From assembly GCA_937916355.1 (NCBI GenBank), contig CALFTM010000061.1:1-64000 (forward strand): DNA of 64,000 bases. The letters are read 5' to 3'. Made by a program: the position numbers and the translations under genes. The stretch is from an uncultured Bacteroidales bacterium. Lineage in GTDB: Bacteria; Bacteroidota; Bacteroidia; Bacteroidales; Paludibacteraceae. The notes below the pieces were generated by a model. That model ran no database searches. It was not told the DNA's origin and saw only the letters and a list, made by a program, of their open reading frames with translations. Shown here piece by piece: positions 16,721 to 25,581 of this stretch (positions within the stretch are counted from its first letter, which is position 1; every line of letters starts with the position of its first letter).

Positions 16721-17872
16721 TTAGAGGAAACTATTCTTCATCAGTTTGCGAAACTTTGACGGGTTCGTCAGTACAGCGTTATCCCAGAAAGTAATGTCCA
16801 TACATTTCGCAGCCTTTTTCAAATTCCCTGTATCATCTTTTTTCAAAGAAAAAATATACGACTCACAAGACAAACCAAACATCGCCTCTTTTAGCGCACA
16901 CGACTTGTAGATGATCTCATTGAACAAACTTTCTGAATGCACTCCGGTCTTACACTCGACAACGTACAACTTATTGTTTTTTGTAAAGGCTACATCCAAT
17001 TCATTCTGACGCTTCACACCCTTGGTTGAGACTTTTGGATTAATCACAATATCAAACGGATTCGCATACCTCTTCAATTGGTAATACACATACTCTTCAA
17101 ACCATCCACCAGTCAGGTAATCCAGCTCTTCTCTCAAAAGTTTTCCCTTCTCTTTTGGGGTGAAACCTATGCGATCCAAAAACCTCTGCAGACCGGGGAT
17201 TCTCGCCCATCTATCATTCCTCGGAGACTCTGCCTCTGCTATTTTCAAATACTTGCGTCCTCTATAATTCTCCCTTAGAATTGAAATGATTTCGTAGTCG
17301 TCGGAAGCGATTCTATGCTTTGAAAACAGCTCGAAAAAATTGAGCGCATCCTTCTCCGGACGATCCGGCGCATGTCTATAAGCCTCCAAACGATTCTGCA
17401 CCCCATGCACATTAAAATACTCTGCAACAGTAACCTGATGACGAATAGGAAAGAAAAAATCATCATTTTCTTCAAAGCTATCATCAAACTTAGAATTGAC
17501 AATATAATTATTATCCACCTCAGTGTAGAAAAATTCACTGTCGAAAGACTCGAACACATGTTGCACCGCCAATGCCAAATAACGAGTACCTCCAGCCAAA
17601 TTCACACAATACTTCACATCCTTCCTCAATTCAGGAAGCAACCGTCTACCAATCCGTTCATAAGTGAACTCATCACGTTCCTTTGTCAGTACAATATTCA
17701 CAACATCCTGAGAAGACACTTTCAACAACTCAGAAACCAGAGCCAGTTCCTCCGTGGTATCCTTAGCGGAAATGAACATCAAACCGTCTCCCTCTTCATA
17801 CTTTTCCTTAACGAAAAGGTAGGCAGGCATCAAGTCATCTTTAGAAATAATATTAACGATTATTTTTGCCAT
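16721..17872 (-). CDS. CARF-domain nuclease of the Card1/Can2 (DUF1887) type
   Basis: A 383-residue protein with an N-terminal Rossmann-like CARF domain (residues 1-150; ligand motif CVNLAGGTRYLALAV at 89-103). A winged-helix-like middle follows, then a C-terminal PD-(D/E)xK nuclease: GGWFEEY 255-261, ELDVAF with Asp293, and VVECKTG with Glu306 and Lys308. Order, spacing and length match Card1/Can2, the type III CRISPR ancillary nucleases that are switched on by cyclic oligoadenylate and cut nucleic acids non-specifically. All catalytic residues are present. No cas10, cas6, other cas gene or repeat array is in the window, so its activator must be made elsewhere or differ. It stands alone on its strand. 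Confidence 0.85.
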   Translation of the reverse strand: MAKIIVNIISKDDLMPAYLFVKEKYEEGDGLMFISAKDTTEELALVSELLKVSSQDVVNIVLTKERDEFTYERIGRRLLPELRKDVKYCVNLAGGTRYLALAVQHVFESFDSEFFYTEVDNNYIVNSKFDDSFEENDDFFFPIRHQVTVAEYFNVHGVQNRLEAYRHAPDRPEKDALNFFELFSKHRIASDDYEIISILRENYRGRKYLKIAEAESPRNDRWARIPGLQRFLDRIGFTPKEKGKLLREELDYLTGGWFEEYVYYQLKRYANPFDIVINPKVSTKGVKRQNELDVAFTKNNKLYVVECKTGVHSESLFNEIIYKSCALKEAMFGLSCESYIFSLKKDDTGNLKKAAKCMDITFWDNAVLTNPSKFRKLMKNSFL

Positions 17873-17892
17873 AACATCATTTTTTTATTGAA

Positions 17893-17940
17893 ACCCAAGT
17901 AGTTTGGGTAAAGTTATATTATTTTTTGTTATTGGCAAAA
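17893..17940 (-). promoter_or_regulatory. Promoter with overlapping palindrome, Card1-like gene
   Basis: Minus strand: TTTTG (17936-17940), exactly 19 nt, then TAACTTTA (17909-17916), a near-consensus -7 box. Just downstream, over the expected start of transcription, lies the inverted repeat ACCCAA-gtagt-TTGGGT (17893-17909), a possible operator or 5' hairpin. Confidence 0.5.
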
Positions 17941-18004
17941 TTAGAAGAAATCAGAATTCGCTTATAACATCATTCTACGCCATCACAACAGACACCTTCA
18001 AATA

Positions 18005-18321
18005 TCACTTAATCAGCGACCTCCTCAAATCTTTCACTTTTGGAACGGTCTTTTCCAATATTTCTTTACGAACATTATCAGGAATCTTTGCGCCATCATA
18101 AAAATACAAACTTACAATGTTCGTAATATTTTGAACATCATAATTTTTTCGATTCACAGAAAAAGAGCCACAAGACAATTCTATCTTCTTATACTTCAAA
18201 CTACCTATCAATCGCGAAAGATTTTTAACTGTTCTGAATTTACATTCACTCGAAAAACTACTCCGGTATGACAATGTCCTACTTCGGTTTCTTCTTCGTT
18301 AATATATCCGATCTTCAACAT
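18005..18321 (-). pseudogene. Possible frameshifted small hypothetical gene
   Basis: Two overlapping reading frames on the minus strand could be one gene broken near 18210. The first starts at ATG 18321 (MLKIGYINEEETEVG) and stops at 18208. The second has only a TTG start at 18274 and runs to 18005, ending VPKVKDLRRSLIK. Joined, they would give roughly 105 residues with a lysine-rich C-terminus. No family is recognised. It lies between rubrerythrin and the Card1-like gene on the same strand. It could equally be non-coding. Confidence 0.25.
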
Positions 18322-18380
18322 ATTTGCGATAAACAGACAGAAATTCCCTAAAATTCTAACGATTATTTGCTCAAGCAAAT

Positions 18381-18410
18381 AAAAAAACGCCAAGACAGAA
18401 GTCCTGACGT
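18381..18410 (-). terminator. Terminator of rubrerythrin
   Basis: Minus strand: ACGTCAGGAC-ttct-GTCTTGGCGT followed by TTTTTT; ten pairs including two G-U. Confidence 0.88.
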
Positions 18411-18432
18411 TTCTATAGTCACAAACTGATTA

Positions 18433-18975
18433 TCAATAATTTTCAGCATTGATTTCAAAGTAACTCTTAGCATGGTTGCAAACCGGACATAATTCAGGAG
18501 CCTGCTTACCAATAACAATATGTCCACAATTGCGACATTTCCAGATAGTATCACCTTCACGAGAGAAAACAATACCCTTTTCGATGTTCTGCAACAACTT
18601 CAAGTATCGCTCCTCATGGTGCTTTTCAATAGCAGCAACTCCTCTCATCTTCTCTGCAATTTCAGTAAAGCCCTCCTCTTCTGCCTCACGAGCCATTCTC
18701 TCATACATATCTGTCCACTCGTAATTCTCGCCTTCTGCAGCCGCCTTCAAATTGGACATGGTGTCCTTTACCGCACCACCTTCGAGATATTTAAACCACA
18801 TCTTCGCATGCTCCTTCTCATTTTGCGCAGTCTCTTCGAAAAGAGCGGCGATTTGTTCATACCCATCTTTTTTTGCACGAGATGCAAAGTAAGAATACTT
18901 ATTACGAGCCTGTGACTCTCCGGCAAAAGCCTCCATGAGGTTTTTCTCCGTTTTCGTTCCTTTTAAATCTTTCAT
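18433..18975 (-). CDS. Rubrerythrin
   Basis: A 180-residue non-heme iron peroxidase that protects anaerobes from hydrogen peroxide. The N-terminal four-helix ferritin-like domain has the iron ligands in FAGESQARNKY, QNEKEHAKMW and IEKHHEERY. The C-terminal rubredoxin-like domain has the CRNCG and CPVCNH knuckles. Monocistronic, with a TAAATTTG box at 19059-19066 and a strong terminator. An oxygen-defence gene like this fits a strict anaerobe. Confidence 0.96.
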   Translation of the reverse strand: MKDLKGTKTEKNLMEAFAGESQARNKYSYFASRAKKDGYEQIAALFEETAQNEKEHAKMWFKYLEGGAVKDTMSNLKAAAEGENYEWTDMYERMAREAEEEGFTEIAEKMRGVAAIEKHHEERYLKLLQNIEKGIVFSREGDTIWKCRNCGHIVIGKQAPELCPVCNHAKSYFEINAENY

Positions 18976-19058
18976 ATTTGTATTGCAAAATAAGTTAATT
19001 ATAGTTTAAATAGATTCTTCTCTCCAATTGAAAAGAAACTTATATAAACATCTTTCCG

Positions 19059-19066
19059 CAAATTTA
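19059..19066 (-). promoter_or_regulatory. -7 box of the rubrerythrin promoter
   Basis: TAAATTTG on the minus strand, 84 nt upstream of the start codon; TTGTG lies about 19 nt further up. Nothing else is seen in the gap 18976-19240. Confidence 0.5.
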
Positions 19067-19241
19067 AAGAATAAAATGGAATATCACAACTCGGCACCCT
19101 TGATTTAACAATCTTTAAACGCACTTAAAATTCTCATGTTTTTACACTAACAAACACCACATAAGACACCGCAAGTATCTGAAAAACATGAGTTTTAAAT
19201 CCCATCAACTTGCTAAAAACGATTTTATTGTTTAGGGGACA

Positions 19242-19282
19242 GTAAAAAAAATTAGAGTCCTTGCCTCATGCAAGAACTCTAA
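19242..19282 (-). terminator. Terminator of the pectate lyase gene
   Basis: Minus strand: TTAGAGTTCTTGC-atgag-GCAAGGACTCTAA followed by eight T. Outer flanks GGGGTCAGT and ACTGTCCCC can extend the pairing past the T run. Confidence 0.88.
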
Positions 19283-19313
19283 CTGACCCCAAATTGAACA
19301 CTAAAAGAACCTA

Positions 19314-21212
19314 CTATCTAACTAATACTTTTCTAATCGTTCTAATTCCGTCTTCTTCTGCGATGATGAGCACCACACCAGACAAACCAGACACCACTTC
19401 CGATTCTTTCAGCTGAGTTTCTAATATTACGAGACCCTCCATTGATAAAATCGTAACATCAATTTCTTTTTCAACCGATGAGACTAATTCTATCGCTCCG
19501 TTCCCAATACTATAAACCTCAAAACACTTATCTTTTATTACTGTTACTTCCGATGGTTCAGACACCTTTATTGTGAAATTCTTCGTAACCTCTGTCAGTC
19601 CGCCTACCGTCTTCACCGTCACCTTGTATTCACCAGCAGCAACCGGCGTACCACTCACATCCATGCGGTCATCTCCATTCTTCTCAACCTTCAAACCCTC
19701 TGGCAAACCAACAAACTCCAAACCATCCGCATTCGTAAAGGAATAACCAAACGACTGAATCGCTTCTCCTAACGAAATCGTTTGAGTGGACGAACCAGAA
19801 CCTCTTTTAGTGATAGTCGGAGCTTCTGTATAAGCTGGATTATCTGGTGTTTCTGGAATCTCAGGGTCTTCGGGTTCTGGATCTTCTGGTTCGGGATCTT
19901 CTGGTTCCTCTGGTGTTGGCAATTCACCATTACTCATTCTGTAACCCATAGAAGCATATTCTCCATCCAATTTAGTCTCTGCAAATCCTTTTGGATTCAA
20001 ACTGCCATCTTCATTTCTCCACAATTTATGGAAGTCTGTTCCCATGGCATCCACATTCAAAGTGATGAACACGTTATCATCAAAACCTGTAAACTTCGTT
20101 CCGATTTTACTTCCATTAGAAACCTTCGTATCAGTCAGCACCTTATAGTATCCGCTATTATAATAGACACCATTATTATAAGTTCCGACATACTTGTCAT
20201 TGCAACTATTTTTTGTGTAATAAGAAATCAGGTTATCAAAATCACAATTGGTGCAACGATAAACAGAAAAATTGGGTTTTCCTCCACCTTTCACATTGTT
20301 ATTGAAGGCAGTACAATTGGAAATAGAAGCCAATTTAGGATTATTATTGTCTGTGAATCCACAATTATAATTCTCGAAAGCAAGACAATTATTCACCTTA
20401 TGAGCCGAACCGACACCTGCGCCACCCAATTTGAAACCATTTCCATCACAATCTCCATAACCTCGACCATCTTCAGTGTAACCATTACGAAAAGCGACGC
20501 AATTCTGGATGGTCACCACTCCAATCGGACCAGTCTCTTCCTTTGCATACAAATCCCAACCATCATCCGAATTATTATAAGCCATACAACCATCGAAAAC
20601 ATTTCCCTCTCCACAAGTCAGTTTTGCAGCAAAACCATCTGCATTTTCCATCGTAGCCTCATCACAATTATTCTTTGAAGTACAATTTTTCACCAAATTA
20701 TTAGACGGCCACGAGGCAAGAGTGGTATTTGAGGTCTTATAACGTGAAATTTGCAGACCAGTATCCTCATTATCATCAAAAACCATCATTTCAATGATGT
20801 TATTACTACCAGAAAGCAACATTCCATTATCTCCTGCATTGGTTATGGTAAAACCGTAAAAATGCCAATAATCACCATCCAAAACAAACCCACGATTAGA
20901 AGCACCTGCCGACTGTCCTGAAAAATCCAACACTACCTCTGCACCCTCTACGGGTTTTATCGTCTTAAACTTACCGGCAGTCCCAGAGTTTTCTTCTTCG
21001 ATAAGGATTGTACTACTAAACTTATAGACTCCTTCTTTCAGATAAATGGTCTCCCCTGCACCGATTTTCTTTACTGCGGAAATAACATCTCCGGGATCTG
21101 ACTCTGATCCGCTCCCATTCGCTCCGGGGGCACAATAATAGTCTGCCGCAAACAGACCATGGCACACACTTCCCAACAAAATTGTGGCAAGCACACTTCT
21201 AACGTTTTTCAT
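19314..21212 (-). CDS. Secreted PL9-type pectate lyase with T9SS sorting domain
   Basis: A 632-residue exported enzyme with four parts. Signal peptide, residues 1-22. A right-handed beta-helix, about 23-430, with family PL9 landmarks (NADGFAAKLTCG, NNSDDGWDLYAK and GDCDGNGFKLGG), which carry the calcium-binding aspartates and catalytic lysine of Pel9A-type lyases. A Pro/Glu/Asp linker made of repeated PEDPE units near 435-460, then a putative Ig-like domain (about 465-560). A final 70-residue beta domain ending in IRTIRKVLVR, like type A T9SS sorting domains. It would cleave polygalacturonate at the cell surface. Transcribed alone, with its own terminator. Confidence 0.87.
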   Translation of the reverse strand: MKNVRSVLATILLGSVCHGLFAADYYCAPGANGSGSESDPGDVISAVKKIGAGETIYLKEGVYKFSSTILIEEENSGTAGKFKTIKPVEGAEVVLDFSGQSAGASNRGFVLDGDYWHFYGFTITNAGDNGMLLSGSNNIIEMMVFDDNEDTGLQISRYKTSNTTLASWPSNNLVKNCTSKNNCDEATMENADGFAAKLTCGEGNVFDGCMAYNNSDDGWDLYAKEETGPIGVVTIQNCVAFRNGYTEDGRGYGDCDGNGFKLGGAGVGSAHKVNNCLAFENYNCGFTDNNNPKLASISNCTAFNNNVKGGGKPNFSVYRCTNCDFDNLISYYTKNSCNDKYVGTYNNGVYYNSGYYKVLTDTKVSNGSKIGTKFTGFDDNVFITLNVDAMGTDFHKLWRNEDGSLNPKGFAETKLDGEYASMGYRMSNGELPTPEEPEDPEPEDPEPEDPEIPETPDNPAYTEAPTITKRGSGSSTQTISLGEAIQSFGYSFTNADGLEFVGLPEGLKVEKNGDDRMDVSGTPVAAGEYKVTVKTVGGLTEVTKNFTIKVSEPSEVTVIKDKCFEVYSIGNGAIELVSSVEKEIDVTILSMEGLVILETQLKESEVVSGLSGVVLIIAEEDGIRTIRKVLVR

Positions 21213-21255
21213 TTTTTCGAATTAAATTTAAGTTTTCTATTAAATACAAGCGATG

Positions 21256-21263
21256 CAAATTTA
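21256..21263 (-). promoter_or_regulatory. -7 box of the pectate lyase promoter
   Basis: TAAATTTG on the minus strand, 44 nt before the ATG; ATTTTTA-rich DNA lies upstream. Confidence 0.45.
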
Positions 21264-21354
21264 TAATTAAATATCATGTCATCAAGTTTATGAAAAAATT
21301 TTACATCATAATGGTGTATTTTTACTAAATTTTTAAAATTATCCACATGAAACT

Positions 21355-23988
21355 TTACCTCAATAAGGAGAAATGACCCACAATTCGTTTCTCGTCGCCC
21401 TCCACATACAACAAATACCAATAGTCTGTAGGAGGCTGCATAGCTCCTTTGTATCTTCCATCCCAAACGATAGGCTCATTCTCATAGCTTTTCAGAAGCT
21501 TCCCAAATCGGTCATAAATATGGCAAACGAGAAGAGAGTATTCTCCCTCAATTCTCCACTCATCAGCAATTCCATCCCCATCTGGTGTGAAATAGGAGGC
21601 AATCTGTAATTTATTTTTCCAAGATCCTTCCATTAAAGAAGGTTTTGAGTCAACTTCCTCACAATTCACCACATTCAACGGAAGATGAAGGGTCAGAGAA
21701 TCACAAAAAGAGTGTAGGGATAATTCCAAAGCATGATTTTCTCCCAGTTCCACCACATCAGAGGATACCTGTTCATTTCCATTCCACCTCCACTCCACCT
21801 CCGTCGCATTAGTATGTATCAAATTTTTTAATTCTAAAATTTCACCTTCACAAAAGGAATCCTGCGTCGTCTGAACCCACAACGGATGAGAAACCCTCAA
21901 CAAGACTCTCTCATCAACCAAACAACCACTCTCCGTAAAACCATACAAATAGTACTCTGTATCTTTCAAAGGAGAGACTTTGGGATTGCTCACATTCCAT
22001 TGCAAACCACTGTCATCTCCCTCAACGATATCGCCTAAATCAAAGGTATCTCCTTTGCAAACAACCGCCTCCCTCGTTATTTTTTCTCCTATAATATCAA
22101 CATGAAAACGAAAAAAGATACCTTCCAAATCTCCCTCCACCACACAATCATCGGATGGCACAAAATATAGCGTGGGATTCATCGTCTCCACGTTATTAAA
22201 ATGAAATACGGAAGAGTCTGTTTTCTTATAATCATGAGGATAATAAACCTGAAAATCATCTCCTTTTGATGAATTAATATTTAAAACATAGTTTTCATTT
22301 CGATTTATACCCAACCCTTTAAATTTCAAATAGATCGTATCTCCGTAACATTTTGATTGAACAGTCACACTCTTTGCGGACTGGTTTGGAATGTTATAGC
22401 ACTGCTTCTGCAGGCACTGATCTTTTTGCTGTAATATTGCGTGCGGAGAAGTGTATGCGCCATAAAATATGCGGGGCATCTCCAAACATTTTTCCAAGCC
22501 GACCTGACAGAGGGTTTCAAGGGTATCTTGATCACAACTTTGTAATGAAACTTTCAATCTCAACACAAGGGTATCGGGCAAATTTTCCGTCCAAACAAAA
22601 CTATGCGTTTGAGCATACTGATAATGGTTCAAACGATCATTTCCCTCAAAATCCTCTTTTTGTAAAAAAAACTGTGATTCTAATTCTGCAACAGATAGGA
22701 TTGGCTCTTCCGAGCCGATATGAATCATGGTTTTTCCCTCTTTCTTAGAACATTCATGAAAAATGAGTGGAGGTCTACGAGGACAAGGGGTCAAATGGAG
22801 GGTATCCGACAAAACCACCTCCTCACCATTCTCTTTTTCGCAATTTATCATCACCTGATATAGCAAATCCTCATAACTATCCAACCAACAAAGTTTGGCA
22901 CATCCTTTATAAGGGAAAAGGAAGGTTTCAAAATCATAGTCCTCACTTTCTGACAATTCTGGCACCACATCTACCGGCTCATGTAAAGGTTTGAACTCTA
23001 TCGACTTTACTTTATATTCCACACCCCAAAAGATTTTCCAATAACCAGACTGACAACTGGCAGACAACTTAAAATCGTTTCGGGCGGAAGCCGTACACTT
23101 TAATTGCAGGAGATGTTTTTCCGACAACTCCAGTTTCTTTCCACAAGGACCATCTTCTACAGTGGTTTCAAACCAATAAAAGTTCTCATAACCAGACTTC
23201 GCATATTTTTCACAACGTGAGAAAGAGTCTTTTTCAAGCCAAATAATTTCAAAAGGAAAACTTCCTGCAGAACGACGCTCCAACAACTCATTTTCGTAGT
23301 AGACCTTCAAGAGGTCGGGCTGAACATATTCGCAAAGCAAAAGAGAATCTGCACAAACCTCCACCACATCAGGAGGCAAATTCACCGCAAGCCTATATTT
23401 TTCAGGATCTTTGAAAATATACTCCACCCTGCTTGTGGAGACATCGGCACAAGACTCATTTGAACCGACAACTTGAAAAACTCTTCTCTCCTCAAACTTC
23501 CCTGTAACATCGAAATCTGACAACCGATTGCTTTTCTGCCCAGTCTGCAAATCCTCCCAATATAGCAAATCACAATTTTCACTCCTCACAGGGATCTCTT
23601 CTAATTCTACTCCATGACAAACCGTTTTGTTCGGAACTGCCAACTCCACAAAAGGCAATTCCCTAATGGACAAATGAAATGTCAAAGAGCGCACCTCCAA
23701 ATCTCCTTTTTTTCGATACAACAAAAGAAGTGTGGTATCACCCTCTGGTTTAAAAAAATCGCCGGTCAGATTTTGCCATCCCAACAATTCAAACCCAATA
23801 GGAACTTCCACTTCATTTTTCAAGAAAGAGCGCAAAGGGAAACTATCCCCCCGACAAATCGTCATCGAATCGTAGTGCATGAACACCCGATTCTGTTCTT
23901 GTGCAAACAAGCATTCTAAACTATAAAAGAGGCATAAGAATACCATTCCAACCCTTACGAGCGCAAACAAATCAAATATTTTTCTCAT
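21355..23988 (-). CDS. Large secreted protein with T9SS type B (CHU_C) sorting domain
   Basis: An 877-residue protein with a signal peptide (to about residue 30) and a long cysteine-rich body of repeated Ig/PKD-like units; phrases such as VCKGDTFDLGD, CEGEILELKN and TICRGDSFPL recur. The C-terminal 80 residues (SYFTPDGDGIADEW ... IYDRFGKLLKSY ... WDGRYKGAMQPPTDYWYLL) are the gliding-motility-associated C-terminal domain recognised by the type IX secretion system. The protein is therefore exported and probably anchored at the surface. An adhesin or matrix role is inferred. No secretion machinery is encoded in the window. Confidence 0.85.
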   Translation of the reverse strand: MRKIFDLFALVRVGMVFLCLFYSLECLFAQEQNRVFMHYDSMTICRGDSFPLRSFLKNEVEVPIGFELLGWQNLTGDFFKPEGDTTLLLLYRKKGDLEVRSLTFHLSIRELPFVELAVPNKTVCHGVELEEIPVRSENCDLLYWEDLQTGQKSNRLSDFDVTGKFEERRVFQVVGSNESCADVSTSRVEYIFKDPEKYRLAVNLPPDVVEVCADSLLLCEYVQPDLLKVYYENELLERRSAGSFPFEIIWLEKDSFSRCEKYAKSGYENFYWFETTVEDGPCGKKLELSEKHLLQLKCTASARNDFKLSASCQSGYWKIFWGVEYKVKSIEFKPLHEPVDVVPELSESEDYDFETFLFPYKGCAKLCWLDSYEDLLYQVMINCEKENGEEVVLSDTLHLTPCPRRPPLIFHECSKKEGKTMIHIGSEEPILSVAELESQFFLQKEDFEGNDRLNHYQYAQTHSFVWTENLPDTLVLRLKVSLQSCDQDTLETLCQVGLEKCLEMPRIFYGAYTSPHAILQQKDQCLQKQCYNIPNQSAKSVTVQSKCYGDTIYLKFKGLGINRNENYVLNINSSKGDDFQVYYPHDYKKTDSSVFHFNNVETMNPTLYFVPSDDCVVEGDLEGIFFRFHVDIIGEKITREAVVCKGDTFDLGDIVEGDDSGLQWNVSNPKVSPLKDTEYYLYGFTESGCLVDERVLLRVSHPLWVQTTQDSFCEGEILELKNLIHTNATEVEWRWNGNEQVSSDVVELGENHALELSLHSFCDSLTLHLPLNVVNCEEVDSKPSLMEGSWKNKLQIASYFTPDGDGIADEWRIEGEYSLLVCHIYDRFGKLLKSYENEPIVWDGRYKGAMQPPTDYWYLLYVEGDEKRIVGHFSLLR

Positions 23989-24088
23989 AAAAAAAACAGG
24001 TAAATAAACACTATAAAATCCAACAAAGAACCGTCCCTCTGGGCAGTCCGTCGTCTCTCAAAATTTCACACGTTAAATCTAAACTCCC

Positions 24089-25231
24089 CTAAGCCATTTG
24101 CCCATTCAGACGAGCAAACATCAATCGGGCAGCCTTATCCGAAACAGGTTCTTTCCCTAAAGTCTCAATCAACCGATCATACCCTTCCAGCACCTGCTGA
24201 CGATAATCATCCTCAAGTAGACGAGCGACCTCTCGTCTCACACGCACTTCTGTCACCTCCTCGATTATCAACTCCACAACCAGTTCTCTATTGGTAATCA
24301 AATTGACCAACGAAATGAATTTGACATTCAGGAAAAGATCTTTTAGTTTATGCAACAATTTCCCTCCACTCATTTTGTAGACCACCACCTGAGGCACACG
24401 CAGCAAGGCGGTCTCCAACGTTGCCGTACCGGATGTCACAACCGCCACATCCGAATGTTTCAGCAATTCGTAGGTCTCTCCCGTCACCACCTTAACCGAC
24501 GGGAAATCCTTCAAATAAGAGTCATAAACGGACATTTCGATAGAAGGCGCACCTGCCAATACAATCTGATGATCTTGAAAAGTCGAAACCGCCTTTAAAA
24601 CGACAGGAAGGTTACTTTCTATCTCCTGCATTCTACTACCCGCCAAAATTGCCAATACAGGTCGGTCTGAAACATTCAAATGCTTCAAAAACGCACCCCT
24701 ATCCTCATATTTAGAAACAAAAGAAGAGACTGCATCAACACATGGATTTCCCACATATTCAATTTCATATCCCCTATCCTTGTACCATTCCACCTCAAAC
24801 GGCAAAATTGAATAAACCTTGTCTACATACTTTTTTATAGATTTCAGGCGATACTCTTTCCATGCCCATAATTTAGGGGAGATATAGTAAAAAACGGGTA
24901 AATCCTTCAAATTCTTTTTTGCGAACTTCGCTATTTTCAGGTTAAAACTCGGATAGTCTACGAGGATCAACACATCTGGATTGAAATCAAGCAAAGCCTG
25001 CTTACAATCCTTCATATTCTTAAGAATCGTGCGAGCATGAAGCAAGACTGGGATAAAACCCATAAACGCCATGTCCCTATAATGACGTACCATCGTTCCA
25101 CCCTGTTCCAACATCAAATCCCCACCTAAAAAACAAAACTCCGCGGCAGGATCTTCTCTCTTCAAAGAGGCCATCAAATTAGAAGCATGCAAATCGCCCG
25201 AAGCCTCCCCAGCAATGATAAAATATCTCAT
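24089..25231 (-). CDS. lpxB: Lipid-A-disaccharide synthase
   Basis: A GT19 glycosyltransferase that joins UDP-2,3-diacylglucosamine and lipid X into the lipid A disaccharide at the inner membrane. The protein is 380 residues if ATG 25231 is used, which gives the family start MRYFIIAGEASGDLHASNLM. A longer in-frame start at 25309 overlaps the upstream gene and adds unrelated residues. Other family features are FLGGDLMLEQGG, DYPSFNLKIAKFAKK, YYISPKLWAWKEYR and VTSGTATLETALL. Downstream of surE and a small membrane-protein gene in the same transcription unit. Confidence 0.96.
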   Translation of the reverse strand: MRYFIIAGEASGDLHASNLMASLKREDPAAEFCFLGGDLMLEQGGTMVRHYRDMAFMGFIPVLLHARTILKNMKDCKQALLDFNPDVLILVDYPSFNLKIAKFAKKNLKDLPVFYYISPKLWAWKEYRLKSIKKYVDKVYSILPFEVEWYKDRGYEIEYVGNPCVDAVSSFVSKYEDRGAFLKHLNVSDRPVLAILAGSRMQEIESNLPVVLKAVSTFQDHQIVLAGAPSIEMSVYDSYLKDFPSVKVVTGETYELLKHSDVAVVTSGTATLETALLRVPQVVVYKMSGGKLLHKLKDLFLNVKFISLVNLITNRELVVELIIEEVTEVRVRREVARLLEDDYRQQVLEGYDRLIETLGKEPVSDKAARLMFARLNGQMA

Positions 25232-25242
25232 ACCCTTTAATA

Positions 25243-25581
25243 TCAGTGTGTGAAAATTAAAATCATCGACAACAATACCGCTACCACCATTCCATTTCCC
25301 GAACGCCATTTGTCCGTTTTATAAAAATAGAAGAAAACGAACATGGACGGAAAAAGAGAAGGAATCATAAGAACCGGGAATTGCACCCCTTTGTACATAT
25401 TCAATAAATTCTGATATAAACTAAGTTCCTCTGAAAAGAAATTTCTCGATAACAGAACCAACATTGAAAAGGTCATTAGAAGCGAAAGAAAAAAACCGAA
25501 GAAAAAATTATCGCATTTTTTCCAGTCCCCCTTCTTTTTCTCTACAAAATCATCATCAAAATCTATATCGTAATTATCCAT
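25243..25581 (-). CDS. Small hypothetical membrane protein
   Basis: 112 residues: an acidic then lysine-rich cytosolic start (MDNYDIDFDDDFVEKKKGDW), followed by three hydrophobic helices (about 27-46, 68-86 and 97-112). No known family is recognised. Its start overlaps the end of surE by 8 bp, and lpxB begins 11 bp after its stop, so it is part of that operon. Small proteins of this kind are common between surE and lpxB in Bacteroidales as I recall; that context is from memory. Confidence 0.65.
   Translation of the reverse strand: MDNYDIDFDDDFVEKKKGDWKKCDNFFFGFFLSLLMTFSMLVLLSRNFFSEELSLYQNLLNMYKGVQFPVLMIPSLFPSMFVFFYFYKTDKWRSGNGMVVAVLLSMILIFTH

Noticed and set aside
18208..18393. 61-codon frame starting at 18393 on the minus strand
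   Set aside because: Its first codons lie inside the rubrerythrin terminator hairpin; only the part from ATG 18321 was considered as a possible broken gene.
19866..19912. Short tandem repeats resembling an array
   Set aside because: They encode the PEDPE linker of the pectate lyase; unit length and lack of spacers exclude a CRISPR array. No CRISPR array was seen anywhere.
19782..20678. 298-codon frame on the plus strand opposite the pectate lyase
   Set aside because: Isoleucine/threonine-rich shadow of the beta-helix repeats; no start signal, and the minus-strand gene is convincing.
25232..25309. N-terminal extension of LpxB
   Set aside because: Overlaps the upstream membrane-protein gene and is unlike any LpxB N-terminus; MRYFIIAGEASGD is the family start.
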